From positions 1 through 33,332 of the forward strand of contig JAGXHJ010000110.1 in NCBI GenBank assembly GCA_024636315.1: a stretch of DNA of 33,332 nt. Reading direction: 5' to 3'. The DNA is from Methylophaga sp. (lineage in GTDB: Bacteria > Pseudomonadota > Gammaproteobacteria > Nitrosococcales > Methylophagaceae). A model generated the notes under the pieces. That model worked only from the letters and a program-made list of their open reading frames with translations, did no database searches and was not told the DNA's origin. The translations under genes and the position numbers were made by a program. Shown in pieces: positions 25,788 through 32,373 of this stretch. Position 1 is the stretch's first letter. Every line of letters begins with the position of its first letter.

Positions 25788-26807
25788 TTATGGGGCTGAA
25801 ATATGGTCGCGTAGTGCCGCGATAAATTGCGGCATGATCTGCTCACGACGACCTTCATATATCGGTGACAAGAAGACTCGATGCGTTAATGTCGCAAATA
25901 ATACCGTATGTACATCATCCGGTAATACATGATCACGACCTTCTAACCATGCCGCTACTTTGGCCGCTCTTACCATCGCTGACATACCACGAACACTGGC
26001 TCCAGCAACGACTAGCTCCTCCATAAACACATCAGGAATATCAATGCCAAACTCATGAGGTCTCCATGTCGCATCCCAAATTCGAATGATATAGTCTTCG
26101 ATTTCAGGTGACACAAACACCGCATGTTGAATTTCTTTATCCAGTGCATTCAACTCAGTGTAATCAAGTAAAGGTTCTGATAAACCACTCAACAACTCAT
26201 CCACATCATGGAATCTAGAATCAAAGATCAATGATTTACGATCTTCCAATACTTCTGGGTTTGAAATACCAATTTCAAATAAGAAACGATCGCGTGCCGC
26301 AGCACTCAATTCAAATGTTTCTTCTTTTTCAACGCCATTACGATCAGCAAAAACAACCATATGTGGGAATCTATATTCTTTACCAAAGGCTTCAGCACTA
26401 CGTTCTGCCATGGCACGTAATAATAATGATTGGACTTGTGGCCGCGCACGGTTAATTTCATTAAAGAAAAATACTGCCGTATCATCACCATGAGCAATGA
26501 GTGGACCCGGATCAATAACAGGCTTGCCTTCACCATCAACCCATGCACTATAAAGTAAATCACTCGGCATCAAATCGACACTACCTTCGATACGACCAAA
26601 TGCACCGCCTAATGCTTTAGAAAAGGCACGAAGTAAGGTTGTTTTACCGACACCAACGCCCCCTTCTAGCAATACATGTCCTCGAGCATGTAAAGCAATC
26701 AAAATTAATCTAATCGCTTTTTGTTGCCCAATGACAACGGTATTAACCACTTTTTCTAATGCTAGTGCTTTATCACGAGCTGATTGTAAATGTTGCATGT
26801 CCGTCAT
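25788..26807 (-). CDS. mxaR: MxaR, MoxR-family AAA+ ATPase
   Basis: 339 aa; GAGAGGAAG just before ATG 26807 is a strong ribosome site. Walker A is GGVGVGKTTLLRAF near residue 50. The Walker B region reads AVFFFNEINRARPQVQSLLL, with Asn in place of the usual Asp, and is followed by the MoxR motif RAMAERSAEAFGK. Sensor and arginine elements lie in ELSAAARDRFLFEIGI and GASVRGMSAMVRAAKVAAWL, DHVLPDDV. MoxR ATPases act as chaperones that mature enzymes, often inserting metals, with vWA partners. An AT-rich gap of 79 bases separates it from the upstream vWA gene and could hold a second promoter. Confidence 0.85.
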   Translation of the reverse strand: MTDMQHLQSARDKALALEKVVNTVVIGQQKAIRLILIALHARGHVLLEGGVGVGKTTLLRAFSKALGGAFGRIEGSVDLMPSDLLYSAWVDGEGKPVIDPGPLIAHGDDTAVFFFNEINRARPQVQSLLLRAMAERSAEAFGKEYRFPHMVVFADRNGVEKEETFELSAAARDRFLFEIGISNPEVLEDRKSLIFDSRFHDVDELLSGLSEPLLDYTELNALDKEIQHAVFVSPEIEDYIIRIWDATWRPHEFGIDIPDVFMEELVVAGASVRGMSAMVRAAKVAAWLEGRDHVLPDDVHTVLFATLTHRVFLSPIYEGRREQIMPQFIAALRDHISAP

Positions 26808-26886
26808 AACTTCCTCTCTTTTAGTTATCTTATTGATTTTATTGTTATCTATATTCGATACAGAATTTTACTTAATTTATATAATG

Positions 26887-27903
26887 TTACTCATGTGCTT
26901 TCCTGACACCCCATGCGGTATAAACCTGAGCTAACATGAGTAAAAACATTAGCGCCAAGGCCGAAATAAGGAATACTTTAGCCTTTTCTTCTTTTGGCAA
27001 TGTTTCTTCAACAATCAACGTTTGATACTGTTGTTTATCAATGGTATCTATCGCTTCTGAGAAACTTTTCATCGAACCAATTTCAAAAGGAAGATAAGGA
27101 TTACCTATTGATTTAAAGAAAGTATGTAGCTTTCTTTCTGGCGTGGTAGTCCATCGCTCGTTGTCGCCTGGTTTTGCATCCAGCGTCATGCCTGTTACTG
27201 AACGCATATATAACCAGTAGAGTGTTAAGTTTTCCTTCTTATATAAGGCTGCAATTTTTTGCTGGGCTTCTTCACTAAACTCCTGCCCGCCATCAGATAC
27301 AAGTACAACAATCCGTGAACCGCGATAAGTTTGTCCTTCATACATTTCTGCCGCTTTGATTAATGCCTTGGCAATGTTGGTTTCAGATAAACCTTTACCT
27401 AATGCACTGGCATCTACCGTGGCTCGAATCGTTTCCTTGTTATAGGTCAAAGGCAATAAATCTAAAGCTTTATCACTAAATAAAACAAAGCCAAATCGAT
27501 CATCAGGGCGTTTATCAATAAACTCTTGTAAATACATCTTCGCCACACGACGTTTACTATCAGACTTGCCGACACTTGCCATTAATAACTGACCCTTAAT
27601 CGCAAAGGCATCATCCATACTGCGACTACGGTCAACGAGAACAACTACTTCCGCCCCTTCGCCAATCCGATCAATCTTTTTTTCTGGTAGATAAGGTCCG
27701 GCGAGTGACAAGATTAAACACGCTAAAACAATAGATGCTAAAACCTTAAAAGCGAGGCCAATCATATTAGATAATGGATCCTCAGGCACAAACTTATCCC
27801 ACACAATTACTTTCTCTAGCGTACGTGTGAACCATGGCAAGGCGATAAGTGGTAATAAATATAGGGCTAATGGCAAGGCCCACTGTAGTCCGAATAAAGT
27901 CAT
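26887..27903 (-). CDS. mxaC: MxaC-like (BatA-type) von Willebrand A membrane protein
   Basis: 338 aa. N-terminal helices lie at about 6-25 and 53-72, a vWA domain fills about 85-290, and a C-terminal helix is at about 313-333. The MIDAS motif DRSRS is in VVVLVDRSRSMDDAFAIKG; VSDGGQEFSEEAQQKIAALY and FGFVLFSDKALDLLPLTYNK are other vWA elements. The topology is that of BatA/MxaC proteins anchored in the inner membrane with the vWA domain in the periplasm. In Methylobacterium the order is mxaR-S-A-C-K-L; here the gene lies first, ahead of mxaR. The mxaC name is chosen by family and cluster, since no other vWA gene stands between mxaA and mxaK. Confidence 0.68.
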   Translation of the reverse strand: MTLFGLQWALPLALYLLPLIALPWFTRTLEKVIVWDKFVPEDPLSNMIGLAFKVLASIVLACLILSLAGPYLPEKKIDRIGEGAEVVVLVDRSRSMDDAFAIKGQLLMASVGKSDSKRRVAKMYLQEFIDKRPDDRFGFVLFSDKALDLLPLTYNKETIRATVDASALGKGLSETNIAKALIKAAEMYEGQTYRGSRIVVLVSDGGQEFSEEAQQKIAALYKKENLTLYWLYMRSVTGMTLDAKPGDNERWTTTPERKLHTFFKSIGNPYLPFEIGSMKSFSEAIDTIDKQQYQTLIVEETLPKEEKAKVFLISALALMFLLMLAQVYTAWGVRKAHE

Positions 27904-27939
27904 AATAAAGGTTCTTTCTCTAAAGTCATTGCTGAAATT

Positions 27940-28218
27940 TTATGCCTTCAAATAATGTTGCACAAAGGTATAACCAATCCAGACAAAACCAGTTGTCGTA
28001 ATCAAAAAGCTGATTGCAGATAAAACTTTCCAAATCATTTTATCCCAAAAATCATCATCTAATGCCGCTACAACAAAGATAGTTGGGTTGGTAAAACCGC
28101 CAATTGCTACACACCAACAAGCAATGACCGGTAACTCAATTCCAGCGCCCATGGCTGCACCATAAAAACTAAAATTAAAGACAGACATTAACGCATAATC
28201 AACATGTGCGCGGTGCAT
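27940..28218 (-). CDS. Unrecognised 92-aa membrane protein at the head of the mxa cluster
   Basis: 92 aa with three likely membrane segments (about 10-27, 30-52 and 63-86). It begins MHRAHVDYALMSVFNFSFYG and contains IELPVIACWCVAIGG. The ATG at 28218 overlaps the stop of the upstream small ORF by one base (TAATG), suggesting translational coupling. The next gene, mxaC, starts 36 bases downstream. I do not recognise the family. Position and membrane topology suggest an accessory subunit of the vWA/MoxR complex, but this is inference from context only. Confidence 0.65.
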   Translation of the reverse strand: MHRAHVDYALMSVFNFSFYGAAMGAGIELPVIACWCVAIGGFTNPTIFVVAALDDDFWDKMIWKVLSAISFLITTTGFVWIGYTFVQHYLKA

Positions 28219-28376
28219 TATTGCAAAACAAACGTGTCATCAACACCATAGGTCTGATACCACTTAGTAAATGTCATCAACCAAGCTGACAACATCAACG
28301 CGCCAGCAGTTGCCATGCCACCAATTAATAAAATATCCCATCGGTTGTCCTTGCTAAGTAATAGTGTTTTCCGAGT
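28218..28376 (-). pseudogene. Broken small membrane-protein ORF at the edge of a MITE-like element
   Basis: The minus-strand frame is open from 28376 to the TAA at 28218-28220. It reads TLLLSKDNRWDILLIGG, then MATAGALMLSAWLMTFTKWY, ending VDDTFVLQ: one good membrane helix, stop overlapping the next ATG by a base. It has no ATG at its start. Two explanations fit. It may be the 3' end of a longer gene whose front was cut off by the element starting at 28411. Or it may be a small gene starting at the ATG at about 28342, which has AAGGA 6 bases upstream but is in another frame, with one extra base in the following T run. Either way the frame is disrupted as it stands. Confidence 0.5.
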
Positions 28377-28410
28377 TTAAAATCATATCCAGCAGCACAA
28401 CACGGTGAAC

Positions 28411-28444
28411 ATCTTAACCTGAACCCTGTCGGGCATATTTCCCT
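28411..28444 (+). repeat. Left 34-bp terminal inverted repeat
   Basis: Begins ATCTTAAC and ends GTCGGGCATATTTCCCT. It matches the reverse complement of 28776-28809 at 30 of 34 positions; mismatches are clustered in the middle third. Confidence 0.75.
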
Positions 28445-28493
28445 ATGAATATACCCAAGTGAAATCATTTTGCAGATAGCTAACAACACGCTG

Positions 28494-28572
28494 TCTTTCC
28501 CGCAAACGTGGGAATCCACACGATAGTGGATATTTACACGGTCGATAGATCCCCGTTTCCACGGGAATGACG
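28494..28572. repeat. REP-like paired palindromes inside the element
   Basis: Two short hairpins face each other: TTCCCGCAAACGTGGGAA at 28497-28514 and CCCCGTTTCCACGGGAATGA at 28551-28570. The outer parts are also partly complementary. This is the general form of the dispersed 'gtcattcccg' repeats common in proteobacterial intergenic DNA. Copy number elsewhere in the genome cannot be seen from the window. Confidence 0.5.
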
Positions 28573-28775
28573 AATGAAAACCAGCGAGTCATCGTTCTCG
28601 TGAAAGAATTAATCCATCCATAGCTTAATTCCACTCCGTACGTTGACGACCATTTGCCTACGGAAGGCTTGCACTACTTACTCGCTATCGCATCGTTCCA
28701 TGTAGTGCGTCGAACGACACAATAATGATTACGGGTATATATCTTCCTAACTGTTGAACTTAATTTGCTCCTCAC

Positions 28776-28809
28776 AGGGAAATATGCCCGACACCGTTTA
28801 AGTTAAGAT
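28776..28809 (-). repeat. Right 34-bp terminal inverted repeat
   Basis: Reads AGGGAAATATGCCCGACA at its inner side and GTTAAGAT at its outer side. It ends 56 bases before the start of the DUF2380 gene, so it may overlap or supply that gene's promoter (CCGACA followed after about 15 bases by TAGTAT). Confidence 0.75.
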
Positions 28810-28865
28810 AGTATCCATGCACCCGTATCAGAGTGCTCACTATTTAACCTAAAAGAAGATTAACT

Positions 28866-29387
28866 ATGAAAAATATAACCCTGTCATCCTTATTGCTTTC
28901 ACTGTTCTTAGTGATAAGCCCTGTTTGGGCTGGTAGCACAATTGCCGTCACTGATTTTGAGCTACTTAATTTGACTTTAAAGTTATCTGATCCTCAAAAA
29001 GTGGCTGAAATAGATGCTCAAGATCAGCAAAATATGGCCATGATTAATGAATTACTAAAAAGTGGCCTTAGCAATATGGAGGGTTTCACGATGATAGCGC
29101 TTTCAGATGATGCCCGTACTGATGCAGATAAATCCGTCGGTTATTTATTCGATTGTGCCAGCTGCTCTGCAGAATTAGGACGTAATCATCATGCTGATTA
29201 CATTATTATCGGTCGTCTACATAAACCCACTTATTTATTTTCGTATCTGATTGCTCGCGTATTTGATACCAAAACGAACAAACTCGTTAAAGAGTATCGA
29301 AGTGAAGTAAAAGGGACACCCAGTAAATCCATTCCAGGTGCTGTCGGTAATCTACTGCATAAAATAAATAAAGACATTCCTCATTAA
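28866..29387 (+). CDS. DUF2380-family secreted protein
   Basis: 173 aa with AGAAGA 7 bases before ATG 28866. The signal peptide runs MKNITLSSLLLSLFLVISP to cleavage at VWA-GS. The mature protein has the DUF2380 pattern: IAVTDFELLNLT near its start, GYLFDCASCSAELGRNHHAD with a close cysteine pair, YIIIGRLHKPTYLFSYLIAR, and VFDTKTNKLVKEYRSEVKG. The family resembles outer-membrane-linked CsgG/TolB-N-like domains that sense or transmit envelope signals, but its biochemical function is unknown. It precedes the kinase-regulator pair on the same strand and faces away from the mxa cluster; I recall DUF2380 genes near methanol-oxidation regulators in methylotrophs. A long hairpin follows its stop. Confidence 0.75.
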   Translation: MKNITLSSLLLSLFLVISPVWAGSTIAVTDFELLNLTLKLSDPQKVAEIDAQDQQNMAMINELLKSGLSNMEGFTMIALSDDARTDADKSVGYLFDCASCSAELGRNHHADYIIIGRLHKPTYLFSYLIARVFDTKTNKLVKEYRSEVKGTPSKSIPGAVGNLLHKINKDIPH

Positions 29388-29405
29388 TAAGTAACTATTT
29401 ATTCT

Positions 29406-29457
29406 GCTAACAGCCCCTGCATTGTATTATGCCCAATACATGCAGAGGGCTGTTAGC
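29406..29457 (+). terminator. Long stable hairpin after the DUF2380 gene
   Basis: The left arm begins GCTAACAGCCC and the right arm ends GGGCTGTTAGC. The arms pair over about 22 bases with only two single-base bulges, leaving a loop of about 6 bases (ATGCCC). No T run follows directly, so it is not a standard intrinsic terminator. It lies 18 bases after the DUF2380 stop and 60 bases before the kinase start, so it could set unequal expression of the two by termination or by protecting the upstream mRNA end. Confidence 0.6.
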
Positions 29458-29517
29458 GTTTGCCCTATGACATCCTAGACACTATCGCCATTTTAAAGGG
29501 CCGCTCAAGCAAAACTT

Positions 29518-30885
29518 ATGAATCTGAAAAAACAATTATTTTTTCGAATCTTATTCATCGCTGTTATTTGTTTAGCTGCCAGTGCTTTTTATGTGCTCTA
29601 TCAAACAGATCAACAAGCCATTTCTGAAGCTAACTTCACTGCTGACCGCATTGAAAAACAAGTCAATAGTCAGTTATTACAAATGTTCACTCGCCACGAT
29701 TTATCGCGTACATTTCCCAATACTGAATTATGGCCTGATATCAACAGTCTCTCCGGCTCATGTATTCAGTTTTTATCTCGCTCTGAAAGTCGCCGCAGAA
29801 ACCTATGCCAGCAAATAATTGAGGCTGAACGAACATGGCCCGTGTGGTTCGGTTCTTTATACCAACGGCTCTTTTCCCCTGATTTTGAAGTCAAAAAAAA
29901 CATTTCCTTTAACATCATGACTTACGGTTCTATTCTGGTTACATTAAATACGCGTATTGAAACCTCACGCGCATGGAATAATCTAAGAGCCGTTATTGAT
30001 GTGTTGTTTGCGAGTATATTAGCCGTGTGTTTATTAGTATATTTCACCATTAATCGCATGCTAAAACCCGCTCAAATTATCGTGACTGGCTTAGAAAAAA
30101 TGCATGATGGCCACTTAGATACCCGACTGCCCTCTTTCGATATCAACGAATGGAAACGCACCAGCGAGGCGATTAACCAACTGGCAAGTAGCCAAGAACA
30201 AGTAATTGCTGACAATAAACAACTGGCATTGAAATTACTCAATATTCAGGAAGAAGATCACCGTTATATTGCTCGCGAATTACATGATGAATTTGGCCAA
30301 TGTTTAGCAGGCATTAACGCAGTGACCGCATCCATCAAACAAACAGCCAAATTACAAAGCCCCGAACTGGTGGCAGAATTAAATACCATTAGCCCCATTA
30401 CAAATCACATGATGGATGTGTTACGCAGTATGTTGACTCGCTTACGGCCTGCCGAAGTGGACGATTTAGGCTTAACGACTAGCCTGAAAAAATTGCTTAA
30501 CAATTGGAATAATCGCTCACATGGAATGACCAGCTATCAACTCATTCTTAATGGCAATATTGATAACTTGCCAGACCCTTTGCCCGTTAATATTTATCGT
30601 ATCGTCCAAGAGTGCCTCACCAATATAGCCAAGCATGCTCAAGCTTCACTAGCTGAAGTCATTATCAACACTCTGCCCGATCACAGCATTCAACTTGAAA
30701 TTAGTGATGATGGTATTGCCGAAGTAGACGAGTTTGATAACACGCTAGGGGTAGGTCTATTGGGCATCCGTGAACGCGTCATGGCCTTAGGTGGCAAAAT
30801 CACATTACTCACGCGTGCAACTGGCGGCTTAACCGTCAACATCACCATTCCTATCGCCATAGAACAAGGTCAACATCATGACTAA
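29518..30885 (+). CDS. NarX/DegS-type sensor histidine kinase, MxaY-like candidate
   Basis: 455 aa. TM1 is at about 8-27, a periplasmic sensor region at about 28-155 has two Cys (82 and 97), TM2 is at about 160-177, and HAMP runs about 178-232. The HisKA_3 motif is ARELHDEFGQ with His256 as the phosphorylated residue. The ATPase domain has the N box RIVQECLTNIAKHAQA, G1 EISDDGIAE and G2 GVGLLGIRERV. The stop overlaps the regulator ATG by 8 bases. In Methylotuvimicrobium buryatense the kinase MxaY controls the mxa/xox methanol dehydrogenase switch. Proximity to the mxa cluster makes that role plausible here, but the signal is unknown. The ribosome site is weak. Confidence 0.85.
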   Translation: MNLKKQLFFRILFIAVICLAASAFYVLYQTDQQAISEANFTADRIEKQVNSQLLQMFTRHDLSRTFPNTELWPDINSLSGSCIQFLSRSESRRRNLCQQIIEAERTWPVWFGSLYQRLFSPDFEVKKNISFNIMTYGSILVTLNTRIETSRAWNNLRAVIDVLFASILAVCLLVYFTINRMLKPAQIIVTGLEKMHDGHLDTRLPSFDINEWKRTSEAINQLASSQEQVIADNKQLALKLLNIQEEDHRYIARELHDEFGQCLAGINAVTASIKQTAKLQSPELVAELNTISPITNHMMDVLRSMLTRLRPAEVDDLGLTTSLKKLLNNWNNRSHGMTSYQLILNGNIDNLPDPLPVNIYRIVQECLTNIAKHAQASLAEVIINTLPDHSIQLEISDDGIAEVDEFDNTLGVGLLGIRERVMALGGKITLLTRATGGLTVNITIPIAIEQGQHHD

Positions 30886-31543
30886 GATCATTAAAATCAT
30901 GTTAGTGGATGACCATGCCATAGTGCGTGAAGGCTATCGCTCTTTACTACAAAAACAAGACAATATGAGGGTCATTGCCGAAGCTAATGACGGCGCACAA
31001 GCCTACTTATCTTATAAAGAACACCAACCCGATATCGTCATTATGGATATCTCCATGCCAGGTCAAGGTGGCTTAGAAGCCATATCACGGATCAAACAAT
31101 TTGCTGCTGACGCTAAAATAATTGTCTTTAGCATGCATCAAAACCCCAGTTTTGCAGTACAGGCAACCAGAGCCGGTGCATCAGGGTATGTCACCAAAAG
31201 TAGTGACCCCGAAGTATTGATTCGCGCTATCTACGACGTACAACAAGGTAAATATACCTTGAGCGCTGATATTGCTCAGGCGCTCGCCTTAGAAAAACTG
31301 GGCACAGACAGCGTAGCTTTAGATCAACTAACTGTCCGTGAGTTTGAAATATTACGCATGTTAGTCGAAGCAAAACCCACACAAGATATTGCCGACACCT
31401 TAAATATCAGTCCAAAAACAGTGGCCAATGCCCATTATATTATTAAGAAAAAACTGGGTGTGACGAGTGATATTGAACTCACCCATCTTGCTATAAAGAT
31501 GAATATTCTTGATTTATTAACCTTGTCTGCTAACGAAAGCTAA
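30878..31543 (+). CDS. NarL/LuxR-family response regulator, MxaB-like candidate
   Basis: 221 aa. The receiver domain has the acidic pair DD at 11-12, the phosphorylated Asp57 in IVIMDISMPG, a conserved Ser in IVFSMHQ and Lys in YVTKSS. A LuxR-type helix-turn-helix follows: LTVREFEILRMLVEAKPTQD, IADTLNISPKTVANAHYIIK, KKLGVTSDIELTHLAIK. The HTH wording resembles MxaB, the regulator encoded in many mxa operons, though UvrY/GacA-like regulators are similar. It should be activated by the kinase encoded just upstream. Candidate targets are the divergent mxa cluster and the DUF2380 gene. Confidence 0.85.
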   Translation: MTKIIKIMLVDDHAIVREGYRSLLQKQDNMRVIAEANDGAQAYLSYKEHQPDIVIMDISMPGQGGLEAISRIKQFAADAKIIVFSMHQNPSFAVQATRAGASGYVTKSSDPEVLIRAIYDVQQGKYTLSADIAQALALEKLGTDSVALDQLTVREFEILRMLVEAKPTQDIADTLNISPKTVANAHYIIKKKLGVTSDIELTHLAIKMNILDLLTLSANES

Positions 31544-31566
31544 ATAACAGACTAGATACTGATACT

Positions 31567-31587
31567 TAAGCTTTAAGCTTAGTTTTT
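31567..31587 (+). terminator. Weak hairpin plus T run between convergent genes
   Basis: TAAGC, a five-base loop and GCTTA are followed by GTTTTT. It lies 24 bases after the regulator stop and overlaps the last codons of the convergent amidotransferase gene. The stem is only 5 bp, so it is a marginal terminator. Confidence 0.35.
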
Positions 31588-32262
31588 ACGCGAGTTCATT
31601 TGCTCTAGTAAATTAAATGCGGCTAGACGACTCTGTTTCAGATGTTCACTAGAAAATATTTCTGCCTCTGTCTGAACATATTCACCTGTCGGTAACCCTT
31701 CATCGTCCAATGCAAGAAAATCGGCGGCGGTATTCGCCTGAGCTTCCAAATGAAACTGAAGTGCCCATACATTTTCACCTAACTTAAAACCTTGATGCGG
31801 AGTAACGGCAGTCGATGCAAAAGGAATGGCACCATCAGGTAGATCAAAACAATCAGAGTGCCAACTTAGTGGAACGATTGAATCAGGCATCCATGTCGCA
31901 CAGGAATTCGTTTTAGTAATCTCATACCAACCCACTTCTTGTTGTGTGTTTCTATAAACATCCGCGCCCATTGCGCTGGCAATTAACTGCCCACCTAAAC
32001 AGATGCCAAGAATGGTTTTATCGGACTCAATGGCCGCTTTGATGATCTTTTTTTCAGCAACAAGCCAAGGGTGTACATCCTCATCATAAGCACTCATCGG
32101 CCCACCCATGATCAATAACCAATCAAATTGCTCAACTGTTGGCAAAGCTTCATTTAAATCCAAACGGTACGTTTGCAATTCGAAGTCTTTACCCGCAAAC
32201 CAATCCGTCATCGAACCTATCCATTCACCCTCTGCATGTTGAAACACTGCTACTCTCTGCAC
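31579..32262 (-). CDS. Class I glutamine amidotransferase-like protein
   Basis: 227 aa from a GTG at 32262 with GAGG 6 bases upstream; this start opens directly on the domain (VQRVAVFQHAEGEWIGSMTD). The open frame to 32337 adds 25 residues unlike the family and no ribosome site. The oxyanion region is LLIMGGPMSAYDE, the nucleophile Cys is in ILGICLGGQLIASAMGAD, and the catalytic His-Glu is in ALQFHLEA, so the triad is complete. Free-standing members of this family resemble GMP synthase glutaminase domains or gamma-glutamyl-polyamine hydrolases. The partner or substrate is unknown. It is convergent with the regulator and lies downstream of the TSUP permease gene, 111 bases away. Confidence 0.8.
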   Translation of the reverse strand: MQRVAVFQHAEGEWIGSMTDWFAGKDFELQTYRLDLNEALPTVEQFDWLLIMGGPMSAYDEDVHPWLVAEKKIIKAAIESDKTILGICLGGQLIASAMGADVYRNTQQEVGWYEITKTNSCATWMPDSIVPLSWHSDCFDLPDGAIPFASTAVTPHQGFKLGENVWALQFHLEAQANTAADFLALDDEGLPTGEYVQTEAEIFSSEHLKQSRLAAFNLLEQMNSRKN

Positions 32263-32373
32263 CAAAAACCTCAATAAAAATTTAATTATTCTTAATTTAT
32301 TTAAGCTAAATAGTAGGCTTTTTCTTGCCCAAATCAAAGTAATTTATCGGCAATCAATCTTTACCACTTAAAC

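Larger units (their letters stand above)
28411..28809. mobile_element. MITE-like element, 399 bp with 34-bp terminal inverted repeats
   Basis: The two ends form an inverted repeat matching at 30 of 34 positions, with 19 uninterrupted inner bases (..GTCGGGCATATTTCCCT). The interior has no credible gene, and a 63-codon minus frame (28634-28443) is the kind of spurious ORF made by dispersed CGTCATTCCCGNNNNNCGGG repeats. Further short hairpins (GCACTAC...GTAGTGC, 28670-28708) sit inside. Size, repeats and lack of coding capacity fit a non-autonomous miniature element. I see no convincing target duplication. It lies between the mxa cluster and the DUF2380 gene, where promoters for both would be expected. 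An alternative is a pair of matching operator or promoter motifs in divergent orientation. Confidence 0.55.

Noticed and set aside
28325-28634. Two minus-strand frames of 63-64 codons in the element region
   Set aside because: They read through the REP-like repeats (the VIPVETGIY-type translation is a common artefact of such repeats) and have no start signals.
28411-28809. CRISPR-like or integron attC interpretation of the repeats
   Set aside because: There are only two repeat arms in inverted orientation, with no spacer-repeat periodicity and no attC core pair or integrase.
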